The translations under genes were made by a program, and so were the position numbers. A stretch of 64,000 bases of DNA from Akkermansiaceae bacterium (lineage in GTDB: Bacteria; Verrucomicrobiota; Verrucomicrobiia; Verrucomicrobiales; Akkermansiaceae), in NCBI GenBank assembly GCA_019634595.1, contig JAHCBC010000001.1, positions 1,178,001-1,242,000 on the forward strand, read 5' to 3'. Positions 53,101 through 61,260 of this stretch are shown one piece after another; the first letter of the stretch is position 1; each line of letters begins with the position of its first letter. Below the pieces are notes generated by a model. That model saw only the letters and a program-made list of their open reading frames with translations. It was not told where the DNA came from and did no database searches.

Positions 53101-53175
53101 GGGACCGCGGGATTCATCCCGCCCCGGAGAATCCAGCCAGCATGCGAAGCCAAGCGGGATGAATCCCGCGGTCCC
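53101..53175. repeat. Palindromic repeat family P, copy 3 (variant)
   Basis: Perfect 22-bp inverted arms at 53101-53122 and 53154-53175. Relative to the other copies each arm reads GGGATTCATCCC instead of GGAATTCATTCC, so the internal pairing is kept by paired changes. It lies just after the TonB receptor. Confidence 0.92.
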
Positions 53176-53309
53176 GGCCCGGAAAACCTCAGCGCGCCGG
53201 CGGTTGCGGGTCTGCCATTTCTGGAAGACCTTTGGGGAAGAGTGTCCACAGTTGACGGATTTCCGGAAATCTCGGCGTCATCCGGCACGTATCCCTGTTG
53301 CCAGCCACC

Positions 53310-54584
53310 ATGCAGCCCACTTTTTCCAGACGCCGTTTCCTGCGCAGCGCGACCGCGCTGATCGCCCTGCCCGCCCTCGAAGCGTTCGGCGGATCACGCG
53401 CCGCCGCGGCCACCACCGCCGCCACGGCGAAGCGGGCGAAGAATTTCATCGCCATCGGCTCCTACCTCGGCTGGCACCAGCCCGCATTTTTCCCGAAGAC
53501 CGCCGGGCGGGACTACACCATGCCCGCCAGCCTCACGCCGCTGGAGCCACACCGGGATCAGATCACCATTTTCTCCGGCCTGGACCACCGCGCGCCCAAT
53601 GGCCACAAGGCGTGGTCGAACTTCCTCTGCGGCAATGCCCCCGGCTCCTACTCGGTGGACCAGCAGATCGCGGATGAGATCGGCGCGAAGACGCGTTTCG
53701 CCTCCGTGGAACTGGCGACCGGCATGGGCGAGGGCGCGAAGTCGATGAGTTTCACCAAGCAGGGCATCGGCCTGCCGGCCACGGTGCGGCCCAGCGTGCT
53801 CTACCGCCAGTTGTTCGCCTCCAAGGCGAGCCGCGAGCGCACGGAATACCTGCTCAAGAGCGGGCAAAGCTCGATCGACAGCGTGCTGGAGGACGCGAAG
53901 CGCCTGCAGGCGAACCTGCCGCAGCGGGACAAGGACAAGCTGGACGAGTTCTTCGATTCCTTCCGCAGTGTGGAGAACAAGATGGGCCGCCAGCTCGCCG
54001 CGCTGGACCAACCTTCACCGGATCCCGGCTACAAGCTGCCCAGCTACGACCCCATCACGCCGAACCTGCAGATGGAGGCGGGCACCATCATGTATGACCT
54101 CATGACGCTGGCGCTGGACACCGGCTCCACCCGCGTGATGTCCCTCTTCCTGGACGGCCTGGGCCAGGTTTTCGCCATCGACGGCGCGGTCCTGAAGGCC
54201 GGTTACCACGCGCTCTCCCACCACGGCAATGACCCGGAGATGATCCGCGACCTCATCGCCATCGAGCGGGCGCACATGGCGTGCTTCGCCGGGTTCCTGA
54301 GCCAGCTTTCGGAAAAGAAAAACCCGGAGGGCAAGTCCCTGCTGGATGACACCGTGATCCTGCTGGGCACCGGCATGGGCGACGCCAGCCGCCACAGCAA
54401 CACGAACCTCCCCACACTGGTGGCGGGCGGCGGCTTCGGCCACGGCCAGCACATCGCCATCGACAGCAAGGCGAAGGACGCCCCGCTGCTGGGCGACCTC
54501 TACATCACCCTGAAACAACGCCTCGGCATGGAGTCCGGCAACTTCTCCAACGCATCGAGGAACATGAACCAGCTCTTTTCATGA
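53310..54584 (+). CDS. Tat-exported DUF1552 protein
   Basis: A 424-residue protein with a Tat signal (SRRRFLRSATALIALPALEA). DUF1552 members share the alkaline-phosphatase-like fold with DUF1501. Marks are FIAIGSYLGWHQPAFFPK, ITIFSGLDHRAPNGHKAWSN, LSHHGNDPEMIRDLIAIERA and LLGTGMGDASRHSNTNLPTL. The start at 53310 is chosen; an in-frame TTG at 53298 adds four residues. It overlaps the next gene by four bases (ATGA), indicating tight coupling to its cytochrome partner. Function unknown. Confidence 0.92.
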   Translation: MQPTFSRRRFLRSATALIALPALEAFGGSRAAAATTAATAKRAKNFIAIGSYLGWHQPAFFPKTAGRDYTMPASLTPLEPHRDQITIFSGLDHRAPNGHKAWSNFLCGNAPGSYSVDQQIADEIGAKTRFASVELATGMGEGAKSMSFTKQGIGLPATVRPSVLYRQLFASKASRERTEYLLKSGQSSIDSVLEDAKRLQANLPQRDKDKLDEFFDSFRSVENKMGRQLAALDQPSPDPGYKLPSYDPITPNLQMEAGTIMYDLMTLALDTGSTRVMSLFLDGLGQVFAIDGAVLKAGYHALSHHGNDPEMIRDLIAIERAHMACFAGFLSQLSEKKNPEGKSLLDDTVILLGTGMGDASRHSNTNLPTLVAGGGFGHGQHIAIDSKAKDAPLLGDLYITLKQRLGMESGNFSNASRNMNQLFS

Positions 54585-57226
54585 TGCCTGATGCCGGAAT
54601 GTGTGGCCGCCTCCTGCTGGTGGGCGCGGCCGGGTTCGTAACGTCCACGGTCCATGCGGCGGAGGCGGGCAAGTCCACCTCCATCCCGGATGACGTGGTG
54701 GCCGTGCTGGAGAGCCGCTGCGTGAAGTGCCACAACGAGGACGACGCGAAGGGCGGCATCAACCTCGACGGGCTGGACATCGACTGGAGCAAGGCGAAGG
54801 CGGGCAAAGACTGGGAAAAGGTCTTCAACGTGCTGGCCCACCAGCAAATGCCACCGGTCGACAAGGAACAGCCGACGGCGGAGGAAAAGAAGACGCTGCT
54901 TTCCTTTCTGGATGGCGAGCTGAAACGCCACACCCCGTTCGGCGGCACGCTGCCACGCCGCCTGAACCGGCTGGAATACCGGAACTCCATCCGGACGACT
55001 TTCCAGATGCACGACTTCGACCTGCCCGCGGGATTCCCGCGCGACACGCGGGACCACGGCTTTGACACGGTGGCGGAGGCGCTGGTGCTTTCCCCTCCCC
55101 TGCTGGAGTCCTACCATGAAGTCGCCCGCCAGATCGCGGACGAGCTGTTCCCGCCGCCAAGGCCGAAGCCGCCGGTGACGAAGCGCACGGCGGGCATCCA
55201 GGATCTGGTGCTGAGTTTCTCCGCCGCCTCCCTGCATGGCGACGCGCTGCGCCTGGCCTCCCGCAGCCCGGACCTGATGCGGAGCTGCACGTGGCCCAGC
55301 AAGATCGAGATCCAGGACTCCGGCATCTACCGCATCACCGTCTCCACCTCCGCCTTCCGGCCGAAGGGCAAGGACCCGATGATCCTGGAGGTGCGCGCGC
55401 GCGACCTGTCCGCCAGCGACCGCATGCGGATCACGAATTTCCGCCTGCTCCAGGAGATCTCCGTCACCAGCGAAACGCCGGAGACCGTCACCTTCGAGGC
55501 GGAGTTGCACGAGGGCCAGACGCCCGCCTTCCGCTGGTTGAACGCGGAGCTGGACCATGAGCCGGAGGGCTTCACCGCCCTGCTGGAGGAGCGGTTCAAG
55601 GAACCCCGTTTCCTCGCCGCGTGGCAGGAAATGCTTTTCCCGGGGAACCCGCGCAAGCGCGTCTCCACCACCCCGTTGCGCGGCCGCAACGGCTGGGACA
55701 TTTTTCTCCGCGCCTACAACAATCCGGACCTGAACCTGGCGGACGCCACCCCGGACAACCGCTACACGGAAGCCGCGCTGAAGATGGCGCAGGAACCCGG
55801 CACCTCCCGCGCGCTGGCGGACACGCTGGCCTACCACTACCATGACAACGGCCCGTCGTTGCAGATCCACGCCGTGGAGATCGAGGGACCGTTCAAAACC
55901 GTCGATGGCCCGCAGGACATCCGCCGCCGCGAGTGGCGGGAGTGGAGCTTCAGCAACCGGCGGAACGGGGAAAGCGACGTGGCCTTCGCCGAACGCGGCC
56001 TGCGCCTGTTCCTGCCACGCCTGTTCCGCCGTCCGGTGGGCGACGACGTCCGCAACGAATACCTGGCGATCGCGAAGAACCACTGGGCGCAGGGCCACAC
56101 CTTCGACGAGGGCATGCACCTCATGCTGCGCGCCGCGCTCGTCTCCCCGCGCTTCCTCTACCGCGAGCTGAACCCCGGCGAGATGGACCAGCATGACCTG
56201 GCCAGCCGCGTCGCCTACTTCCTCACCCGCAACGCACCCACGGCGAACATCGTCATCCAGGCGCGCGCCGGAAAGCTGTCCGACCCGGCGGTCTATCGTG
56301 AGACTGTCAGCAACCTGCTGCCGCGCTCCCCCGGCTCCGCGATGATCCGCGATTTCACCGAGCAATGGCTGGATACCCGCCTGCTGCCGGAGATCATGCC
56401 GGATGAGAAATTCGGATTTTCCATCGAGGAGGTGGAGCTGGCCAAGGCGGAGGTGGAGCACTTTTTCTTCACCATCCTCAAAGAGAACCGCCCGCTGCGT
56501 GATTTCATCGACCCGGATTTCATCACCACCTCGAAGCGGTTCGCCATGGAGAACTACGGTTACGAAGTGAAGGGTGAAAAGCGGGTGAACCCCGCCAGCG
56601 CCTACATCACGGAGCAGCGGAAGATCGAGCGCCTGCCCATCCCGCGCGGCGGGGTGCGCGGCGGCCTGCTGGGGCAGTCCGCCGTCATGATGGCCACCGC
56701 CAACGGCGTGGACACCCAGCCCGTGCTGCGCGGCGTGTGGGTGGTGGAGAACATCCTGGGCATCCCCCTGCCACCCGTGCCCAGCAATGTCCCCGCGCTG
56801 ACCCCCGACACCCAGGGAGCGAAGACACCGCGTGATCTGCTGGAGGCCCATACGAAGTCCGCCGACTGCCGCGGCTGCCACCAGCAGATCGACCCCATCG
56901 GCTTCGTGCTGGAGAACTTCGACCCCGTCGGCGGGTGGCGCGAGGACTGGCCCGGCATCAACGTGAAGATCGATCCGTCCGGCGTCCTGCCGGATGGCAC
57001 CCCCATCGCCGGCTACACGGACCTGAAGCAATGGATCTCCGGAAACATCAACCTCTTCGCCGAGTGCCTGTCGGAAAAGCTCATGATCTACGCCACCGGC
57101 AGGGTCCCCAGCTACGCGGAGAAGCAGGAGATCAAAGGCATCGTCGCGAAGGTGGAGCAGGACAAGGGCGGCTTCCGCGACCTGATGCTGGCGCTGATGG
57201 AGAGCAGGACGTTCCGGACGAGGTGA
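54581..57226 (+). CDS. DUF1592/1588/1585/1587/1595-type cytochrome protein
   Basis: An 881-residue exported protein of the PVC cytochrome family. After a signal region the first haem motif CVKCHNEDD is at residues 47-51 (PSCyt1/DUF1587 start, HQQMPPVDKEQP). Then come RLNRLEYRNSIRTTF (DUF1587), DUF1595/1592 with AFAERGLRLFLPRLFRRPVG, DUF1588 with GGLLGQSAVMMATANGVDTQ, the second CRGCHQQIDPIGFVLENFD motif, and the DUF1585 end FAECLSEKLMIYATGR. Function unknown. It is translationally coupled to DUF1552, a second version of the cytochrome/Tat pairing seen at 28.6 kb. Confidence 0.92.
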   Translation: MMPDAGMCGRLLLVGAAGFVTSTVHAAEAGKSTSIPDDVVAVLESRCVKCHNEDDAKGGINLDGLDIDWSKAKAGKDWEKVFNVLAHQQMPPVDKEQPTAEEKKTLLSFLDGELKRHTPFGGTLPRRLNRLEYRNSIRTTFQMHDFDLPAGFPRDTRDHGFDTVAEALVLSPPLLESYHEVARQIADELFPPPRPKPPVTKRTAGIQDLVLSFSAASLHGDALRLASRSPDLMRSCTWPSKIEIQDSGIYRITVSTSAFRPKGKDPMILEVRARDLSASDRMRITNFRLLQEISVTSETPETVTFEAELHEGQTPAFRWLNAELDHEPEGFTALLEERFKEPRFLAAWQEMLFPGNPRKRVSTTPLRGRNGWDIFLRAYNNPDLNLADATPDNRYTEAALKMAQEPGTSRALADTLAYHYHDNGPSLQIHAVEIEGPFKTVDGPQDIRRREWREWSFSNRRNGESDVAFAERGLRLFLPRLFRRPVGDDVRNEYLAIAKNHWAQGHTFDEGMHLMLRAALVSPRFLYRELNPGEMDQHDLASRVAYFLTRNAPTANIVIQARAGKLSDPAVYRETVSNLLPRSPGSAMIRDFTEQWLDTRLLPEIMPDEKFGFSIEEVELAKAEVEHFFFTILKENRPLRDFIDPDFITTSKRFAMENYGYEVKGEKRVNPASAYITEQRKIERLPIPRGGVRGGLLGQSAVMMATANGVDTQPVLRGVWVVENILGIPLPPVPSNVPALTPDTQGAKTPRDLLEAHTKSADCRGCHQQIDPIGFVLENFDPVGGWREDWPGINVKIDPSGVLPDGTPIAGYTDLKQWISGNINLFAECLSEKLMIYATGRVPSYAEKQEIKGIVAKVEQDKGGFRDLMLALMESRTFRTR

Positions 57227-57308
57227 GGCAAACCAAAGCAATAAATCGAATTTGAATAAGTCAACAACAGATCACACCTCTCTCGTGAATCTGAGGTAGA
57301 AAAATCCG

Positions 57309-58019
57309 ATGATCCAGCGATTCGATATTAACATTGGAGCGGACTCAAGAGTCACAAATCAAGAGATCTTCTCAAAACTAGGACGCAAAGGATATCAAGA
57401 ATTCCAGAAAGCTCAGGAATTCCTCGATTTATGGAAAATATTTTTTCATCATAATTACGGCAATTTACTCGGTATAAGCCACTTAAGCAACCCCGACGAC
57501 CCTCCAGACATTATCGCCCACTTCGAGAAGGGCGAAATCCCAATAGAGATCACCTCCATCACACCCCGACACATCTTCCAATCCGACGCTATGCACGGAA
57601 AGTCAGGAAGGAATATTGCCCGACAAGACATACCTGTTTCTAAAAAACCAAAAGATGCTCAGGAGGCCAGAGAGTGGATGTACGGACAGGGAGGAAATTG
57701 GGAGTCTTTAAATGACTCCAATAGAGTCTGGCACGATGAAATCATTTCAAGTGTCACTAGAAAACTTTCAAACCCGTCTAACTTGAAACAAGAAAATGGA
57801 ATTCTACTTTTAGTCACTAATCGCCTTTTCGGCCATTTCAATGAAGAAGAGATGGTAAAGATAGCCATGAAAACCTCTTTAGACCGACTTCCAGAAGAGC
57901 ACAATTGGATGATAGCAATCCACAATCAGTGGAACAGCTCGCAGTGCTTCTCCGTACTTACTTCAAGATTCAAAGAACCAATGGTGAAAAATAGCACAGA
58001 CAAAGGGTCTCATTTATAA
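57309..58019 (+). CDS. AT-rich orphan protein of unknown function
   Basis: A 236-residue protein encoded in DNA markedly poorer in GC (about 40%) than all neighbours, with codons ending in A/T. GAGG lies 14 nt before the ATG. No family is recognised. The segment DPPDIIAHFEKGEIPIEITS has the spacing of a PD-(D/E)xK nuclease core (Asp, then strand with Glu), though the usual Lys is Thr, so this is only a hint. The C-terminal half (ENGILLLVTNRLFGHFNEEE) looks alpha/beta. It lies alone between a chromosomal operon and a repeat and probably arrived by transfer. Confidence 0.72.
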   Translation: MIQRFDINIGADSRVTNQEIFSKLGRKGYQEFQKAQEFLDLWKIFFHHNYGNLLGISHLSNPDDPPDIIAHFEKGEIPIEITSITPRHIFQSDAMHGKSGRNIARQDIPVSKKPKDAQEAREWMYGQGGNWESLNDSNRVWHDEIISSVTRKLSNPSNLKQENGILLLVTNRLFGHFNEEEMVKIAMKTSLDRLPEEHNWMIAIHNQWNSSQCFSVLTSRFKEPMVKNSTDKGSHL

Positions 58020-58089
58020 TAGTTCCCGCTCCACAAAAAGCACTTCTTCAAGCAATCGACTCCATAAAAGATTTTTCACCAGATCATAC

Positions 58090-58159
58090 AAAAAAGGCGG
58101 TCCGAATGATCATCCCCGGGGAAAACCCATAACCCTAAGATCAATCAGTCGAACCGCCT
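58090..58159 (-). terminator. Terminator-like hairpin with long loop
   Basis: Eleven-base arms (58095-58105 with 58149-58159, one G-U) enclose a 43-base loop, and the minus strand continues with TTTTTT. It could end transcription from the SGNH hydrolase gene, or be a small RNA. The rest of the gap 58020-58332 is mostly family B repeat. Confidence 0.5.
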
Positions 58160-58210
58160 GTGTCTCGCGACATCTTCAGAATAGCAAGAGGCGTGCCAAG
58201 TGGGATGGCA

Positions 58211-58336
58211 GTAAGGAGGGAGGACACTCCTGTCCTCCGGCTGCAATGGCGAGGTAAGGAGGAGTGGATCAATTCGGGATGCTTTTGTTTCGGGTTCCCA
58301 ATGCCGCCGGAGGACAAGAGTGTCCTCCCTCCTTAC
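58211..58336. repeat. Paired hairpin element, family B, short form
   Basis: Terminal inverted arms of 39 bases (58211-58249 with 58298-58336) match with three differences. Each arm folds on itself: GGAGGACA, loop CTCC, TGTCCTCC on the left; loop AGAG on the right. The last bases supply the TAA stop of the SGNH hydrolase gene. Confidence 0.88.
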
Positions 58337-59079
58337 TTCAACACCGGAGCCAACACCTTCGCCCAGGCTTCGTAGCCTTTCGGGCCGAGGTGGGTGCCGT
58401 CCTCGGTGTAGAGTTCCTGGATGCTCTTTCCATCCGCGCCGCGGAAGGTGGGCGTGAGGTCAAGCCAGCGGACCTTGCCCACGGCGAGCTTTTCAATAAG
58501 CGGGTTCACGGCCTGCACACGCTTGTCAAAGGCCTCCGCCTTCAGCGGCAGGACGGACTGGAGGATGATGGTCGAGTCAGGAGTCTTCGCCTGGATCCGC
58601 TTGATGACTTCCTCCACGCCCTTTGCGATCTCCGCGTCGGTGCCGTTGTTCTGGAAGATGTTGTTCACGCCGATCATCAGGACAACGGTCTCCGGCTTCA
58701 GGCCGTCGAGCTCGCCCTGGCCGATGCGCCACAAGGTCTGGCGGGTGGTGTCGCCGCCGATGCCGAAGTTGGCGGCTTTCAGCGGCTCGAACTCCGCGGC
58801 CCAGGTTTCCTTGCCCGCGCCGCTCCAGCCCGCGGTGATGGAGTCACCGAGGAAGAGGATGCCGATGCCGCCCTTGTCGCGCTTTTTGAGCATGCCCTGG
58901 TGGGTCTGCTGCCATGCCTGGGGCACCTTCGGCCAGAAGCCCCACCCGGGTTCCCACGGTTTTCCTACCGGAGCCGGACCGGCGGTCATGTCCGGCGCAA
59001 CGGCGGGTTCCTGAGCGAAACTCAGAGCGGCAAGAGAGAGGCCGAGCACTCCCGGCAGCAGGTGGCGGAGGGTTTTCAT
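58333..59079 (-). CDS. Secreted SGNH/GDSL hydrolase
   Basis: A 248-residue exported esterase-like enzyme (signal TLRHLLPGVLGLSLAALSFA). SGNH blocks are visible: FLGDSITAGW with the catalytic Ser, NFGIGGDTT with the oxyanion Gly, VVLMIGVNNIFQNN with the Asn, and YTEDGTHLGPKGYEAWA with Asp and His. It is close to the PAF-acetylhydrolase-like group. Substrates could be acetylated glycans. The start overlaps the stop of the upstream membrane protein gene (TGA/ATG), so it is translationally coupled. Its stop codon lies in the family B repeat. Confidence 0.93.
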   Translation of the reverse strand: MKTLRHLLPGVLGLSLAALSFAQEPAVAPDMTAGPAPVGKPWEPGWGFWPKVPQAWQQTHQGMLKKRDKGGIGILFLGDSITAGWSGAGKETWAAEFEPLKAANFGIGGDTTRQTLWRIGQGELDGLKPETVVLMIGVNNIFQNNGTDAEIAKGVEEVIKRIQAKTPDSTIILQSVLPLKAEAFDKRVQAVNPLIEKLAVGKVRWLDLTPTFRGADGKSIQELYTEDGTHLGPKGYEAWAKVLAPVLK

Positions 59080-60827
59080 TGAGCCGGGGCAGGTGCTGGA
59101 GCCGGGGCAGGTGCTGGAGCCGGGGCAGGTGCTGGAGCCGGGGCAGGTGCTGGAGCCGGGGCAGGTGCTGGAGCCGGGGCAGGTGCTGGAGCCGGGGCAG
59201 GTGCTGGAGCCGGGGCGGGCGCTGGAGCCGGGGCGGGCGCTGGAGCCGGGACAGGTGCTGACTCTCCGATGCCGGTGTAGATGTCACAGTTCGGCAGTTT
59301 CGCCTTCAGCGCGGTGATGGTCTCCGGAGAGACGCCGGTCTGCCAAAGGTAGAGGCTCTTCAGATTCGGCAGCGCGGCCAGCTTCATTACGCCCTCGTTG
59401 GTCACCTTGGTGCCCCAGAGGTTGAGGGACTCCAAGGCCTGGAGCTTCACAAGCGTATCGAATGCGGCGTCCGTGATGTCGGTTTCCGCAAGGCGGATCT
59501 TCTTCAGGTTCGGAGCGGCGGAGAGCTTCGCCACGGAGGCATCCGTCACCTTGGTGGCGGAGAGCTCGACTTCCACGAGGTTCGGGAAAATGGGCTCCAG
59601 CTTGGCGAAACCAGCGTCGTCCAGGCTCCCCCGGAGGGACACGGCGGAGAAGGTGATGTTCGAGGACTGCTGGGACTCGAAGGTGACCGCGCCGGGATAC
59701 TCTTTCTGGAGCTGGATGACGGTGCCTTTCAGGTCATCCGTCGGACCGGCGGCCTTTTTGGCGGCGACTTCCTCCATGACGGCGGCGTGGTTGGATGGCA
59801 GCTTGGCCAGCGCTTCTTTCACCGGAGCTGGGATCTCACCCATCTCGCCAAGGGTCTTTTTCGGGTCCGCGCCGCTGTCGAGCCACCACTTGATGAGGAC
59901 GACCTCATGCGGTTCCGGCTCCGGCTTGCCATCCGGCGGCATGTGCTCGTCCTCGTCGAGCGGCAGGGACATGCGGACGATGATGTTGCTCTTTTCCGCG
60001 GAGCCAGGCTCGATGGACGGGCCTTCCTTGCCGCCCTTGATGAGCATCTCGTAGTTGTCCATCCGCAGCTTGCCCTTCGCCTTTTCCTCTTTGTGGCACT
60101 GGTTGCAGCGGTTCTCGAAGATCGGCGCGATGATGTCGTCATAGACGACCTTCTGTTGCGGGGAGACGGCCTTCTCCGGCGTACCACCCTCTCCAGTGCC
60201 CTTTTTCTTGCGCTCCGGCAGGCCCAGCAGCTTGCGGATGGGGTCCGGGGCGTAGGAGGTGAGGTAGTCCGAACCGTGGGTGATGGAGGCACCGTCATGG
60301 CTGGCGAAGCTCATGATGCCCATGTTCGCGAAAAACAGGAGGCGGTAGAACGCCTGGTTCGCCACGGAGGCGATGGTCCATGCCTTTACGATGAGGACCA
60401 GCACGGAGGCCACGGCAAAGGCCAGGCCACCCCACAGGTGGCGCTCCGCCAGCTCGTTCCCCTCATAGCCGCCACCGTGGTAGAGCATGAATCCGGCGAT
60501 GACCGCGATGATGCAGGTGATCGCACCGAAGAACATCGGGAAAAGCGGCGTTTCACGGCGCTCGCCGCGCTTTTTCAGGAAGATGGCGCCGATTTCCTGG
60601 AGGGCGATGAGCGAGAACACGCCGATGGGCAGGTGGAGCATCACCGGGTGGAAGTGGCCGATGAAGCGCACGATGTCCGGCATCTTGTCCCCATCCGGAG
60701 GACCGGCGAGAAATGGCATCGCGACGAGGCCGCCGATGGCGGCCAGCCCGAACAGGGTCAATGCCCACCGGCGTTTTTTCTGGTCTGGAGCGGTTGCGGC
60801 GGCGGATTCTTGGATGGGTTCGTCCAT
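59076..60827 (-). CDS. DUF2231 membrane protein with cytochrome and leucine-rich domains
   Basis: A 583-residue inner-membrane protein. The N-terminal part is a DUF2231-like four-helix membrane domain (about 25-170; HFHPVMLHLPIGVFSLIALQ, HLWGGLAFAVASVLVLIVKA). Residues 225-320 are a PSCyt1 haem domain with CNQCHKEEKAKGKLRMDNYE and EDEHMPPDGKPEPEPHEVV. Residues 390-520 carry leucine-rich repeats (NLVEVELSATKVTDASVAKL, LESLNLWGTKVTNEGVMKL). The last 60 residues are almost pure Ala-Pro, a rigid rod. Haem, LRR and rod are probably periplasmic. Electron transfer or sensing is possible but the function is unknown. Coupled to the SGNH hydrolase downstream. Confidence 0.87.
   Translation of the reverse strand: MDEPIQESAAATAPDQKKRRWALTLFGLAAIGGLVAMPFLAGPPDGDKMPDIVRFIGHFHPVMLHLPIGVFSLIALQEIGAIFLKKRGERRETPLFPMFFGAITCIIAVIAGFMLYHGGGYEGNELAERHLWGGLAFAVASVLVLIVKAWTIASVANQAFYRLLFFANMGIMSFASHDGASITHGSDYLTSYAPDPIRKLLGLPERKKKGTGEGGTPEKAVSPQQKVVYDDIIAPIFENRCNQCHKEEKAKGKLRMDNYEMLIKGGKEGPSIEPGSAEKSNIIVRMSLPLDEDEHMPPDGKPEPEPHEVVLIKWWLDSGADPKKTLGEMGEIPAPVKEALAKLPSNHAAVMEEVAAKKAAGPTDDLKGTVIQLQKEYPGAVTFESQQSSNITFSAVSLRGSLDDAGFAKLEPIFPNLVEVELSATKVTDASVAKLSAAPNLKKIRLAETDITDAAFDTLVKLQALESLNLWGTKVTNEGVMKLAALPNLKSLYLWQTGVSPETITALKAKLPNCDIYTGIGESAPVPAPAPAPAPAPAPAPAPAPAPAPAPAPAPAPAPAPAPAPAPAPAPAPAPAPAPAPAQ
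59083..59262. repeat. 18-bp tandem repeat, ten units
   Basis: Ten units of GCCGGGGCAGGTGCTGGA run without spacing, the last three with point changes. On the minus strand they encode the Ala-Pro tail of the gene at 59076-60827. In-frame length changes are expected by slippage. Confidence 0.95.
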
Positions 60828-60883
60828 GGGGATGCGATCTTACGGTCGGGAGGCCGTGGATCTTCCATGGTGGAGCCGCAAAA

Positions 60884-61129
60884 TCAAACATCGACTGTCA
60901 TGTCTTTCGACTGCGGCTGGCCCGCCTTCTTTCCGCCCGCGGCCTTCGCCTTTCCGAGGAAGGGCAGGAAACGGCGGACGTCATAGCCCAGCGCGGAGGT
61001 GGCCTTCAGGAAAATGGCCAGCGCGATGGCCTCATCCAGGAACGGCAGCGGATCCGGGATGAACGGCCCCGCGATGAAGGCGTAGAACCCGGAAACAAGC
61101 ACGACGATCCAGAGGATGAACCTTTTCAT
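60884..61129 (-). CDS. YkvA/DUF1232-like small membrane protein
   Basis: An 81-residue protein with one or two membrane segments (FILWIVVLVSGFYAFIAG and PFLDEAIALAIFLKA). The motif GPFIPDPLPFLDEAIALAI fits DUF1232, a short membrane family with conserved DxIPFxxxxDD. The basic, Ala/Lys-rich tail is probably cytoplasmic. It starts 56 nt upstream of nothing recognisable on its strand and is divergent from the next gene. Function unknown. Confidence 0.72.
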   Translation of the reverse strand: MKRFILWIVVLVSGFYAFIAGPFIPDPLPFLDEAIALAIFLKATSALGYDVRRFLPFLGKAKAAGGKKAGQPQSKDMTVDV

Positions 61130-61260
61130 GACCGGGTATCATAGCACGGTTTCCGCCGCGCCACATTACAACTTCGCCCGCGGTTTCCATCCGGCAGGAA
61201 GAGTCTTGCGCCCGCCGGAGCGGGTGGAGAAGCTCCACGGCATCCCGTTTCCCACAACCC

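Noticed and set aside
54500..57241. 913-residue open frame antisense to the DUF1592-type gene
   Set aside because: The product is Arg/His/Val-rich without any family, and the plus strand has two CxxCH motifs and all expected domains.
58160..58375. 71-residue plus-strand frame
   Set aside because: It lies within the family B repeat and the end of the SGNH gene; the translation is repeat-derived.
59083..59262. CRISPR array
   Set aside because: The 18-bp units are contiguous without spacers and encode an Ala-Pro tail in frame.
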